From NCBI GenBank assembly GCA_902766815.1, contig CACXEZ010000010.1, positions 1 through 14,599 on the forward strand: a stretch of 14,599 nt of DNA, read 5' to 3'. The notes below the pieces were generated by a model that saw only the letters and a program-made list of their open reading frames with translations, was not told the DNA's origin and did no database searches. This document shows, piece after piece, positions 1 through 6,479 of this stretch. The stretch's first letter is position 1, and each line of letters opens with the position of its first letter. This DNA comes from an uncultured Erysipelotrichaceae bacterium. Its GTDB lineage: Bacteria; Bacillota_I; Bacilli_A; RF39; UBA660. Position numbers and translations under genes: made by a program.

Positions 1-851
1 GTTGCATTCATCTGACCATAGTCTACGCCTATATTTATGCAATCCATATGTTTATAATCATCTTCTGAAAGTTCTTTCACATGAATTGATTCATCAAACA
101 TATAGTAAATTAATTCATCAATACCTGTGCATAATCCTAACCATATCCAATTGTACATTTTTTCATCTAAAGATTTTAATATTTCAGCAGATTCTATTAA
201 TTTTCTTCCCAACCATTCAATTGGAACATCTCTATAATCTACATGAACATGTATACAATCTGGTCTTAATTCCATCTTTGTTAACCATTTCATAATAGGT
301 GCTTTAGGATTTTTAGGAGGATTGAAATAATATTCCATTACAAAGCTTTCATCATTACCACGTATAAATGTAGCTTCAATGTTTTCTATTTCATCTTCTC
401 CCTCACCTTTATCAAAAAACTCTGTTAATTCATCTAATATAACTAATACAATTGGTCTATCTTCATCAATCATACCTTTTGTATCATCTATAGAATCATT
501 ACCAGTAAAATAAATAGTATTTCCTGTAGGAAGATATGTTATTTGCATAGGTGAGACAGTTATTTTAAATTTTTTCTTGCTTATATGCAGTCTATTAATT
601 GCTCTTAAACATTCTTTAAACACAGTCTTTTTTAATTTATTGTGAAATTTTCTTAGTATAACCACAGAACCAGGAGTTGGATTGATTATTGTACGTATTG
701 CTTTTAATCCACCACGGCTTGATTTTGTTCCAGCTCTACCACTTGTAAATATTTGGTGCGTATGAAATGTATCATTAAAATTAGGTAAAAATTTTGGTAT
801 TATTAAATCACTTATTTTGACTATTGTTTGGTTCCCATTTTGGGGCATCAT
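1..851 (-). CDS. terL: Terminase large subunit, 3' part cut by window edge
   Basis: Packaging motor ATPase/nuclease that pumps DNA into the prohead with the small subunit. 283 codons are visible. The ATPase domain shows a Walker A-like segment TSGRAGTKSS (residues 36-45), Walker B VLVILDE (135-141) and a YYFNPP coupling motif (175-179). The start of the RNase H-like nuclease domain is seen at IGVDYGQ (274-280), whose Asp is the expected first metal ligand. This order is typical of PBSX/T4-type (Terminase_3/6) large subunits. The start was set at the first ATG of an ATGATG pair, inside terS. A TTG immediately before it would place the upstream GGAG nearer the usual distance, so the exact start is uncertain by a codon or two. 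It overlaps terS by 44 bp, so translation is probably coupled. The remaining nuclease domain lies left of the window. The walker A lacks the second canonical Gly (GRAGTKS), as many phage terminases do. Confidence 0.93.
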   Translation of the reverse strand, partial: MMPQNGNQTIVKISDLIIPKFLPNFNDTFHTHQIFTSGRAGTKSSRGGLKAIRTIINPTPGSVVILRKFHNKLKKTVFKECLRAINRLHISKKKFKITVSPMQITYLPTGNTIYFTGNDSIDDTKGMIDEDRPIVLVILDELTEFFDKGEGEDEIENIEATFIRGNDESFVMEYYFNPPKNPKAPIMKWLTKMELRPDCIHVHVDYRDVPIEWLGRKLIESAEILKSLDEKMYNWIWLGLCTGIDELIYYMFDESIHVKELSEDDYKHMDCINIGVDYGQMNA

Positions 852-1272
852 CAATTATTACAACTCCATCATCATTTTTACCATCATCTTTTTCTTTTTG
901 TTTTTCACGCCATTTTTCTGGTAATCTATTTTTTAACCAATATATTTGAGCTGTTACATCTCCCGCTACATGTACTGTTCTTTTTAATTCATGAACAAAA
1001 CCGTCTCTATCTAATTTTTCTTCTTTTATTTCAATATCATAACCAATAGCTCTTTTTAGCAATGCGTTCTCGACTTCTATATCAACAACTTCTTTGCCTT
1101 TTTTTAAGGCGACATCTATGTCACTGTATTTTTTTTTCCATGTATAGAGAGTTTGTCGTCTTATTCCAATATTTTTTGCTATTTGTTCATCAATTAATCC
1201 ATCTCGTGCCCAACTCTCAAGTAAAGTCAAGCCCTCATTGGTTAACCAGTACTCAACTTTACTTTTAGCCAT
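808..1272 (-). CDS. terS: Terminase small subunit
   Basis: DNA-recognition subunit of the packaging terminase; it binds the pac/cos region and loads TerL. 154 residues, normal for the family. The N-terminal half holds a helix-turn-helix (about 27-47, DEQIAKNIGIRRQTLYTWKK) after a conserved WLTNEGLTLLESWARDGL segment. The middle (52-76) is a helical oligomerisation region with the ALKKGKEVVDIEVENALLKRA pattern seen in small subunits of Bacillota siphoviruses. The C-terminus is acidic and low-complexity (EKDDGKNDDG). The ATG is preceded by AAGGTG, which lies in the last codons of the upstream gene (stop 1275), so the two are separated by 2 bp. It is followed by terL in the same direction. Confidence 0.93.
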   Translation of the reverse strand: MAKSKVEYWLTNEGLTLLESWARDGLIDEQIAKNIGIRRQTLYTWKKKYSDIDVALKKGKEVVDIEVENALLKRAIGYDIEIKEEKLDRDGFVHELKRTVHVAGDVTAQIYWLKNRLPEKWREKQKEKDDGKNDDGVVIIDDAPKWEPNNSQNK

Positions 1273-1274
1273 AT

Positions 1275-1496
1275 TTATTCACCTTTATTCTCAATATTTT
1301 TTATTGGTTTAACCTCTTCAACAATTCCTTTTTTTGATAAGATTTTAAATCTTTTCTCAGAAATTTCGTAAATATCACCTTTAATTAATAATTTTTGTTT
1401 CAATTTTATTTTTTCACCATTACGTGTGACAGTTATTTCTTTATTAAAAACTTCGGTGTCTTTAAAGAAATCAACTTTAACTTCAACATTTTTCAT
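1275..1496 (-). CDS. Small conserved phage protein before terS
   Basis: 73 residues, highly charged, no membrane segment. The C-terminal half (KGDIYEISEKRFKILSKKGIVEEV) resembles the 'K-G-D-x-h-x-h-s-x-x-R-x-x-x-L-x-x-K-G-h-h' pattern found in many small phage head-region or structural accessory proteins; that comparison is from memory and gives no biochemical function. GAGGTG lies 6 bp before the ATG. It is the first protein gene of the late (packaging) operon, directly after the tRNA-like gene. Confidence 0.7.
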   Translation of the reverse strand: MKNVEVKVDFFKDTEVFNKEITVTRNGEKIKLKQKLLIKGDIYEISEKRFKILSKKGIVEEVKPIKNIENKGE

Positions 1497-1516
1497 TATT
1501 TCACCTCTTTAAAAAT

Positions 1517-1590
1517 TGGTCGCAGAAATAGGAATTGCACCTATTCAATCAGCAACTGAAACTGATATGCTACTGTTACATCATTCTGCA
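1517..1590 (-). tRNA. Phage tRNA-like gene, anticodon read as CAG
   Basis: The minus strand folds as a tRNA with encoded CCA. The acceptor stem TGCAGAA/TTCTGCG is 7 bp including T1-G72, with discriminator A73 and CCA. The D stem is ATGT/GCAT. The anticodon stem TCAGT/GCTGA carries a 7-nt loop TTCAGTT. The variable loop is 4 nt, and the T arm is ATAGG/CCTAT with loop TGCAATT. Reading the loop conventionally gives anticodon CAG (Leu, codon CUG). Leu tRNAs normally have a long variable arm and a purine at 37, and this has neither, so the charging identity is doubtful. The T loop has TG instead of TT at 54-55. It may be a diverged phage tRNA or a tRNA-like RNA. It sits between the late regulator and the packaging genes. 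Confidence 0.66.
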
Positions 1591-1593
1591 ATT

Positions 1594-1622
1594 AAAAAAA
1601 GAAAATCTTAATTGATTTTCTT
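1594..1622 (-). terminator. Intrinsic-terminator-like hairpin ahead of the tRNA-like gene
   Basis: On the minus strand a 9-bp stem AAGAAAATC/GATTTTCTT (6-nt loop) is followed directly by a run of Ts. The stem is AT-rich and thus weak. It lies 4 bp before the 5' end of the tRNA-like gene, so any late transcript that starts upstream must cross it. Confidence 0.55.
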
Positions 1623-1637
1623 CCAAAGGAGTAACAA

Positions 1638-1663
1638 TGTAGAGAATTTTATATTTTTCTACA
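1638..1663. promoter_or_regulatory. Inverted repeat in presumed late control region
   Basis: TGTAGA and TCTACA half-sites are separated by 14 bp of A/T, directly after the stop codon of the sigma-like regulator. A TATAAA on the minus strand sits inside the repeat, with only a poor -35 (TGTTAA) 18 bp upstream. This would suit an activator-dependent late promoter. The role is inferred from position only. Confidence 0.3.
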
Positions 1664-1666
1664 ATA

Positions 1667-2119
1667 TCATTTTAACACTCTTTTTGTTCCCTTTTGTTCC
1701 AAATTTAATATTTCTGCAATTTTTTCTTTTTTTCTAAATATTTCTGTTGAACTTAATGGAATTTTTTTAGAAATTTTCCTTAAAGAATATTTATCTAAAT
1801 AGTAATAAACAAACACAATGTCTAGCCAATCCTTACTTTTCCTTAATTCTTTTTCTTTTAAGTCCAATATTTCTTTTCTAGCTTTTATAATATTCTGTGC
1901 TTCTTTGATATTATTATCTAAATTTTTTGTTTCTTTTTCAATTAAATAATCATCAAACGAATATGGAGGTGTTCCCTCACTTGTTCTTATTTTAGAACAA
2001 TCAGTCGCCTTAGGTTGCGTTTTTAAAAATAATTTTTCTATCTCATCTAATAGATTGCTGTATTTCTCTAGAATATTATCATATTTTCTTTTACATTCAT
2101 AATATTCAATATATAACAT
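1667..2119 (-). CDS. Phage late transcription regulator, sigma factor-like (RinA/ArpU-type)
   Basis: 150 residues. The N-terminus is helical. The middle motif TQPKATDCSKIRTSEG (34-49), followed by a YLIEKE...LDNNIKEAQNIIKARKEIL coiled segment, is characteristic of the small sigma-70-like regulators that sit just before terS in many Bacillota prophages. Residues 96-135 (KDWLDIVFVYYYLDKYSLRKISKKIPLSSTEIFRKK) form a sigma region 4-like helix-turn-helix. Proteins of this class (RinA of Staphylococcus phages, ArpU-like) switch on packaging and structural genes. Here the next downstream elements are an inverted repeat, a terminator-like hairpin, the tRNA-like gene and terS, which fits that job. Start ATG has AAAGGA 8 bp upstream. 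Confidence 0.78.
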   Translation of the reverse strand: MLYIEYYECKRKYDNILEKYSNLLDEIEKLFLKTQPKATDCSKIRTSEGTPPYSFDDYLIEKETKNLDNNIKEAQNIIKARKEILDLKEKELRKSKDWLDIVFVYYYLDKYSLRKISKKIPLSSTEIFRKKEKIAEILNLEQKGTKRVLK

Positions 2120-2138
2120 CTATTTATTCCTTTCATAA

Positions 2139-2333
2139 CTATTTTTCTATTCTTAATATCTTATCGCATTTAATACATTTTATAACATATTTTTCTCGTT
2201 CTTCGATATATTCTCTTTTAAATAAAGAATACTTTTTACATTTAGGACATTTATGTTCTGGCATTATACCATATTTCTTTTTTAGATCATATTTATCTTT
2301 ACTTATTTTTAATTTTTTCAATTGTTTTCCCAT
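2139..2333 (-). CDS. Small zinc-ribbon phage protein
   Basis: 64 residues, basic. Two CxxC knuckles, C29-P-K-C32 and C53-I-K-C56, make a treble-clef/zinc-ribbon finger likely to bind one Zn ion. The start was set at position 2333 because GGAGG lies 12 bp before it and the upstream gene ends 4 bp away (stop 2338). An in-frame ATG at 2363 would add 10 residues but has no ribosome site and lies inside the upstream gene. The role is unknown; nucleic-acid binding is a reasonable guess from the basic N-terminus. Confidence 0.68.
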   Translation of the reverse strand: MGKQLKKLKISKDKYDLKKKYGIMPEHKCPKCKKYSLFKREYIEEREKYVIKCIKCDKILRIEK

Positions 2334-2337
2334 ATTG

Positions 2338-2550
2338 CTAATCTTCCTCCAATACATTATCATTTTTTAATTTTATATATAATTCTCTTAAATCTTTAAA
2401 TGTATTTTCTTCATCTATAATCATATGATTATTAATTGCTATTAAACAATGATTATATATTGTATGAGTTTCGCTAGTTTCTTCATCTATTTCTACATTT
2501 ATTTTTGTTATTCCATATTTTGATAAATCTATATTATCTTTTATTTTCAT
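2338..2550 (-). CDS. Hypothetical phage protein, 70 aa
   Basis: Acidic (many D/E), no recognised motif and no membrane segment; predicted mixed alpha/beta. Its ATG overlaps the stop of the upstream gene in an ATGA, a sign of translational coupling. Not recognised. Confidence 0.62.
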   Translation of the reverse strand: MKIKDNIDLSKYGITKINVEIDEETSETHTIYNHCLIAINNHMIIDEENTFKDLRELYIKLKNDNVLEED

Positions 2551-2789
2551 TTACACACCTTTTCCTTTTTAAATTGTTCTACAACATTAACTTTTTTTAC
2601 ATCTCTACAATAAAATTTATTATCTTGTTCATAACATGTACTTGATTTACCAGTATTACCATTTTTATCTATATATTTATATGATATTTTACAATCTACA
2701 GTGTCGTGCAATTTCTTATATATTTCATACATTGTAATATCAATAACTATTAAAGTTAAAATAGCCATAGTCATTGTAATTTTTTTCAC
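2547..2789 (-). CDS. Small N-anchored, cysteine-containing phage protein
   Basis: 80 residues starting with GTG (GAGG 5 bp upstream). Residues 3-20 (KITMTMAILTLIVIDITM) form one hydrophobic segment, so the product is probably membrane-anchored or secreted. The rest is a compact domain with four cysteines (C33, C52, C61, C79) spaced as if for two disulfides, which would agree with an extracytoplasmic location. Function is unknown; small anchored proteins of this kind are frequent in accessory regions of Bacillota prophages. Confidence 0.65.
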   Translation of the reverse strand: MKKITMTMAILTLIVIDITMYEIYKKLHDTVDCKISYKYIDKNGNTGKSSTCYEQDNKFYCRDVKKVNVVEQFKKEKVCK

Positions 2790-2790
2790 A

Positions 2791-2991
2791 TTAACCTCTT
2801 AACTCTACTATTCTTGCTACTAATATATCATGATATGACATCATTATATCTTTTTGTATTTTTAATAAATTTTGTCGAACAAATGGTAATAAATCAAATT
2901 CTTGCGAGCAAATGTATTTATCTAACTTTTCAATCTTATCTAATAACTCATTATCTTCCTGAGTTAATTTAATTATTAATTCTTTATACAA
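2791..2991 (-). CDS. Small helical phage protein (crAss001_48-related type)
   Basis: 66 residues. TTG start with GGAGG 8 bp upstream; this ribosome site is formed by the last codons (Gly-Gly) of the overlapping upstream gene. The layout, a charged helix (QEDNELLDKIEKLDKYICSQEF) then a second helix (FVRQNLLKIQKDIMMSYHDILVARI), resembles the widespread small phage family labelled crAss001_48-related. The assignment is from memory of the pattern and no function is established. Confidence 0.62.
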   Translation of the reverse strand: MYKELIIKLTQEDNELLDKIEKLDKYICSQEFDLLPFVRQNLLKIQKDIMMSYHDILVARIVELRG

Positions 2992-3349
2992 GCCTACTAC
3001 CTCCTAACAAGACAATTATTCTGTTTCTTTGTCTTGGTGGATTTAATGTAGTATCATTTTGAACTATTGATTCAACTTCTTTGCAATTATCTTTTAGTGA
3101 ATTATATTTTTTTATATATGTTTCTGCCAACCTTTTATATGTATCTCTTTCATTTTTTATAATTTCAATTTTTTCGTTACTGATATCTTCAAAAAATTCA
3201 TCATGAAGTTCATCTGCCATTTTTTTATAGTTTACATTTACTTTAGACGTATCAATATCAATTTTGATATAGTTTTCTTTTGTTAATAAATTAAGTATTG
3301 CAAGGCAATTACATACTTGTTTCACAGTCATCTCTTCTACATTTAACAT
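2984..3349 (-). CDS. Hypothetical phage protein with central coiled coil
   Basis: 121 residues. The N-terminal 60 residues look folded (MLNVEEMTVKQVCNCLAILNLL). Residues 58-92 form a coiled coil (EKIEIIKNERDTYKRLAETYIKKYNSLKD). The tail is short and basic-hydrophobic (RQRNRIIVLLGGSRLV), and its codons double as the ribosome site of the next gene. Strong AGGAGG 6 bp before ATG. Not recognised. Confidence 0.62.
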   Translation of the reverse strand: MLNVEEMTVKQVCNCLAILNLLTKENYIKIDIDTSKVNVNYKKMADELHDEFFEDISNEKIEIIKNERDTYKRLAETYIKKYNSLKDNCKEVESIVQNDTTLNPPRQRNRIIVLLGGSRLV

Positions 3350-3360
3350 ATCTATCCTCC

Positions 3361-3555
3361 TTATTGATTTAACTCAGTAACCCATTTTAATAGTTTAAAA
3401 TCATTATCAGAGTAATCCTCAGGTTCTTTATAATATAAATAATTAGTTATCTTTATTTCTAAATCATAAAAATTTTTGCATTCGATTATTTCATCATCTG
3501 AATTTTCGACTTTTGTATTATTCTTTACTTTAAATAAATCATTTATCTTTAACAT
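3361..3555 (-). CDS. Hypothetical phage protein, 64 aa
   Basis: Small acidic protein with no motif I can name. The ATG shares one base with the stop of the upstream coiled-coil gene (TAATG), and AAGGAAG is 6 bp upstream, so it is very likely translated as part of the early operon. Confidence 0.58.
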   Translation of the reverse strand: MLKINDLFKVKNNTKVENSDDEIIECKNFYDLEIKITNYLYYKEPEDYSDNDFKLLKWVTELNQ

Positions 3556-4136
3556 TATTTACTTCCTTTCTTTTTACCATGAAAAAGTTTATCTTTTTCT
3601 AATTCTTCTATCGTAGGAGTTGTTTTAGGTTTTGATTTTAATCTTATAATTTCTTTATTTAGGTTATCTATTATTTTCTTTTGTTCTTTTTTTTCTTCTT
3701 TAAATTTTTGAATTTTTACTTTATATTCTTTTATTTCTTTAGTTTGATTTTTTACATCATTTTGTGATATTTCAATTATTTCTTTTAATTCTTTCTTATC
3801 GTGTTTTAGTCTTTCTATTTCATTGTTACATTCTATTTCAGTTTTGGATAACTGACTTTTTAATTCTTCTATTTCTTCTCTATATTTATCACGATTCTTT
3901 TTTTCAGATGATGCATATCCTCCTGCTATCGCTTTATAACTATTTGATTTTTTTATTTCTTCTTTTAATTCTGTTGATATATCTTTTAATTTATCTTTCA
4001 ATTCTTTCTTTTCAAATACTAATGCATTTATTTGTTGATGATGTACATTTTGCAACTCATTTGATTCTTGTATTATTGCAGCAATAGTCGATATACTTTT
4101 TTTTATTTCATTAAATTCTTTCTTTTTTATAAACAT
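3555..4136 (-). CDS. Long coiled-coil phage protein
   Basis: 193 residues, Lys/Glu-rich. Almost the whole chain from about 35 to 170 is predicted coiled coil, with an interruption SNSYKAIAGGYASS (64-77) that could be a hinge. A similar 'YKxIAGGYxSS' segment followed by helices recurs in phage accessory proteins. No catalytic motif, no membrane segment. It may be a scaffold or an elongated oligomer; no function is assigned. GGAG is 7 bp before ATG, directly after the end of the frameshifted small gene. Confidence 0.65.
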   Translation of the reverse strand: MFIKKKEFNEIKKSISTIAAIIQESNELQNVHHQQINALVFEKKELKDKLKDISTELKEEIKKSNSYKAIAGGYASSEKKNRDKYREEIEELKSQLSKTEIECNNEIERLKHDKKELKEIIEISQNDVKNQTKEIKEYKVKIQKFKEEKKEQKKIIDNLNKEIIRLKSKPKTTPTIEELEKDKLFHGKKKGSK

Positions 4137-4147
4137 ACTTATTCTCC

Positions 4148-4346
4148 TTATATCTTAAATTTTTTTTGATAATTAGCTTTCAAGCCATTTTGTGACTCTC
4201 TATCTAATATCAATACATTATTTTTTTAATATTTCTTCGCTTTCACACATTTTAATAATTACATAAAAAATACACCCTTTAAATAACTCTTCTTGAGTAC
4301 TACTCGGTTTTATCTCTTTGATTGCTTTAATGATTTTCTCGACCAT
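4148..4346 (-). CDS. Small phage gene apparently broken by a +1 frameshift at an A7 run
   Basis: An ATG at 4346 opens a 42-residue frame (MVEKIIKAIKEIKPSSTQEE...) that ends at 4218 just after seven consecutive A residues (4221-4227 as T on the + strand). Removing one A joins it to a second open stretch (NNVLILDRESQNGLKANYQKK...) that ends with TAA at 4148, right beside the GGAG of the next gene. The joined product is about 65 residues, similar in size to its neighbours, and fills an otherwise odd 220-bp gap in a tightly packed operon. Either the gene has an indel (real or a sequencing error at a homopolymer) or it uses frameshifting. There is no clear ribosome site before the ATG; expression may be coupled to the preceding gene, which ends 14 bp upstream. 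Not a recognised family. Confidence 0.5.
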
Positions 4347-4359
4347 GTTATCAAAATCA

Positions 4360-4638
4360 TTATTTATTTAGCCACCCCAGTTCTTCTAATTGTTTGGTTA
4401 TCGCATCGTGTAGTTTTTTATTAATTCTGTATGGTTCATATATAGGAAGATACTTTTTTTCTTTTAATAATCTTGAAGAATAGCTTTGAGTAAATACTTG
4501 ATATGTATTATCGCTAAAATAGAATACTATCATATAATTAGTATTTTCTCTATTTGCTTTATATTTATAAGATATTGTAATATTATCATTACTATATTCT
4601 TTAAAACCTAATTCTTCAAACATTTCTTTAGCCGACAT
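4360..4638 (-). CDS. Hypothetical phage protein (MSAKEMFEELGF start)
   Basis: 92 residues. The start is at 4638 because AGGAGG sits 7 bp before it; an ATG 27 bp upstream has no such site and lies further into the preceding gene. The opening 'AKEMFEELGF' followed by alternating beta strands (ITISYKYK, MIVFYFSDNTYQVF) matches a common family of small proteins in Bacillota phages with no known function. Overlaps the upstream gene by 11 bp. Confidence 0.66.
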   Translation of the reverse strand: MSAKEMFEELGFKEYSNDNITISYKYKANRENTNYMIVFYFSDNTYQVFTQSYSSRLLKEKKYLPIYEPYRINKKLHDAITKQLEELGWLNK

Positions 4639-4849
4639 TTGCATTCCTCCTTTGAAGTTCTCCAAATGGAGAGAATGCCCTATTAACTTTATCTGGATTT
4701 ATTTCATGACCCTCATACTCAGGAATTCTTTTATATATATATCCATCGTTATCTTTTTTATATTCATATTTCATAAAGCATTCTTTATATCCATTTGGTG
4801 ATTCTGCTAAATAAAACCTCTTATATTCTTTTATAACTTTATATTTCAT
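4628..4849 (-). CDS. Hypothetical phage protein, 73 aa
   Basis: Small basic protein rich in aromatic residues (10 Tyr/Phe in the first 50). Beta-rich start (KYKVIKEYKRFYLAESPNGYKECF). Its end codons (Arg-Arg) form the AGGAGG of the next gene. Start ATG in an ATGA overlap with the upstream gene, GAGG 6 bp before. Not recognised. Confidence 0.62.
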   Translation of the reverse strand: MKYKVIKEYKRFYLAESPNGYKECFMKYEYKKDNDGYIYKRIPEYEGHEINPDKVNRAFSPFGELQRRNANVG

Positions 4850-5127
4850 TTAGCACCTCTACTTAGAATCCAATAGCAGATTCTTCTGAATAGGCTTTCG
4901 CCTTGTGTAATATCACAATCTTTTGTACGATTTTTAAATAATCCTAATTTATATAGTCTATTGTGTGCTATCCATTCATTTAATGCTGATTTATCTGTCC
5001 TATTTACTAATCCTAGTGGAACTTCAATTAAGAAATTCTTTATATCTTCCTTTTTGGTTAATTTAGTGGAATTAATTATTTTTATATTGTTTGTAACTTT
5101 GTTATGTTTCCATCTCACTCTACTCAT
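4846..5127 (-). CDS. Conserved phage protein (NEWIAHNRLYKLGLF motif)
   Basis: 93 residues. Contains a motif I recognise as recurring in small early proteins of clostridial-type phages: an N-terminal 'RWKHNKVTN' segment, then NEWIAHNRLYKLGLFKNRTKDCDI and a C-terminal RRICYWIL helix. No biochemical role is known to me. GAGGAG 8 bp before ATG, formed by the Glu-Glu codons that end the upstream gene. Confidence 0.68.
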   Translation of the reverse strand: MSRVRWKHNKVTNNIKIINSTKLTKKEDIKNFLIEVPLGLVNRTDKSALNEWIAHNRLYKLGLFKNRTKDCDITQGESLFRRICYWILSRGAK

Positions 5128-5132
5128 ATCAT

Positions 5133-5327
5133 CTACTCCTCATCTATGTAATCATATATTGTATAATTATTTTCGTGTTGTTCTACTACGTTTTTGTTTA
5201 ACTTACTATTTACTTTTTTACAATCTTCTATGTAATCATTTATTATTTTTGTATACTTTGCTACTAATCTTGTATGAAATTCTAACATTCTAATAGCGTA
5301 TCTTACTTTTTTTGGTACTTCTTTCAT
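5133..5327 (-). CDS. Hypothetical phage protein, 64 aa
   Basis: Mostly one long amphipathic helix (residues 5-45, KKVRYAIRMLEFHTRLVAKY...), acidic end. No motif recognised. ATGA overlap with the antirepressor gene upstream; the ribosome site is weak, so it is probably translationally coupled. Confidence 0.6.
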   Translation of the reverse strand: MKEVPKKVRYAIRMLEFHTRLVAKYTKIINDYIEDCKKVNSKLNKNVVEQHENNYTIYDYIDEE

Positions 5328-6064
5328 ATACTTTCTTCAACAAATTTATTAATGAAGTAAATTTGTCCTTTCCCTGTTACTTTTGGTGTTTTTGTTATTC
5401 TTGTATAACCATTTGGATTATTCACAGTTGTTTCTTTTATTTCAAATAATCCTTGTTCCATACTTCTTTGTGTTGGTAAATTATAACTTTCACCTTTTCG
5501 ATTAATTAAATATCCTTTTTCTCTTAACCATTGGAATAACCTATTTTGACCTATTTCAAAACCATTTTGCTTTATTAATTTTGCTAATTCTCCTATTAAA
5601 ATACTTGTATTGCTTGCACTAACACTATCAGCAAATATAACCTTTGGTTTTTGGACCTCTATTTTTTCTTCTAATTCTTTATTGCATGTTGTTAATTCCA
5701 ATATTTTGTTGTCTGCAATTTTTAAAGCTCTAGCCATAATTTTCTCTGGACTATTAAATTCTTTTTCAACCTGGATAAAATATTTTCTTATTATTTTTCC
5801 TTTATCATTGCGTTGTATCATTGCTATTTCTTTAGCCATATCTAATTTAATAGCATGATCCGTATATGTAGTTTCATTACCTTGAGCTGTTACTCTTTTT
5901 TGAGTAATAGTTACAAAGTCTTTATTTTCTTCAAATCCGTATTCAATCATTCTATTAAACCAATCGTTATATCTTGTTTGTATTTCCAATTTTTCATGTA
6001 GCTCTCTACCACTTACAATAGGTTCTTGAGCATCATTTAGATTCACTTTTACTATTTCGTTCAT
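5324..6064 (-). CDS. Phage antirepressor, AntA + KilAC domains
   Basis: Cytoplasmic protein expected to lift repression by binding a phage repressor, favouring lytic growth. 246 residues. Residues 14-102 match the AntA/AntB domain (VSGRELHEKLEIQTRYNDWF...EYGFEENKDF...DHAIKLDMAKEIAMIQRNDKGKIIRKYFIQVEKE). A short coiled linker (108-138) follows. Residues about 140-246 match the KilA C-terminal/ANT domain (VSASNTSILIGELAKLIKQNG..IGQNRLFQWLREKGYLI...NLPTQRSMEQGLFEIKE). The ATG at 6064 was chosen (GGAAG 8 bp upstream). A GTG 9 bp earlier is also possible. It overlaps the end of the upstream gene by about 30 bp. Position in the early operon, far from the repressor, is common for this family. Confidence 0.92.
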   Translation of the reverse strand: MNEIVKVNLNDAQEPIVSGRELHEKLEIQTRYNDWFNRMIEYGFEENKDFVTITQKRVTAQGNETTYTDHAIKLDMAKEIAMIQRNDKGKIIRKYFIQVEKEFNSPEKIMARALKIADNKILELTTCNKELEEKIEVQKPKVIFADSVSASNTSILIGELAKLIKQNGFEIGQNRLFQWLREKGYLINRKGESYNLPTQRSMEQGLFEIKETTVNNPNGYTRITKTPKVTGKGQIYFINKFVEESI

Positions 6065-6479
6065 TTTTTTCACTTCCTTTTTCCTTAAGTATTTTTAGAC
6101 TAATTAAATCTTCTTTTGTATATTCAGAGAATCTATCTTCTTTTATTTCTCTTGCTTTTTGTTTTTTATTCTTATGCATTTCAACTATAACCATTTTTCT
6201 ATTATCCTCATTATTCAATCTTGTTAAATATGATTTAAATGATTGTCCGTATGCCATAGCATTTTTAATTTTTCTTCTATTGATTAATGTTTCTTGTAAC
6301 TCTTTTACAAAATACCAACTCTGACTTACATTTAATTTTTCAATTTCTAATAAATGGTATAAATCATTTATTTTAGATTGCTCGGTTGAAAGCATTGATG
6401 GTAATTTCTCTAAATTTTCATCTAAATCAGAATAATCATTAATTAAATTGATAATCTTTTCAAAAATTTCATTATCCAT
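6033..6479 (-). CDS. Hypothetical phage protein, 148 aa
   Basis: Predicted all-helical. The central part (LYHLLEIEKLNVSQSWYFVKELQETLINRRKIKNAMAYGQ) looks like paired helices, and the C-terminus is very basic/charged (KKQKAREIKEDRF...SKSESK), suggesting nucleic-acid contact. It starts with ATG inside the end of the SpoVG-like gene (8-bp overlap, no clear own ribosome site) and ends inside the antirepressor gene, so both neighbours are likely translationally coupled. Not recognised with confidence. Confidence 0.65.
   Translation of the reverse strand: MDNEIFEKIINLINDYSDLDENLEKLPSMLSTEQSKINDLYHLLEIEKLNVSQSWYFVKELQETLINRRKIKNAMAYGQSFKSYLTRLNNEDNRKMVIVEMHKNKKQKAREIKEDRFSEYTKEDLISLKILKEKGSEKNERNSKSESK

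Noticed and set aside
2..1268. Several + strand open frames of 68-97 codons over the terminase region
   Set aside because: They lie opposite terL, terS and the sequence-supported minus-strand genes, are Leu/His/Phe-rich as expected of reverse frames in AT-rich DNA, and lack ribosome sites.
1627..1643. + strand AAAGGAG-TAACA-ATG-TAG, a ribosome site with start and immediate stop
   Set aside because: It reads against the operon and encodes nothing; best explained by chance within the late control region.
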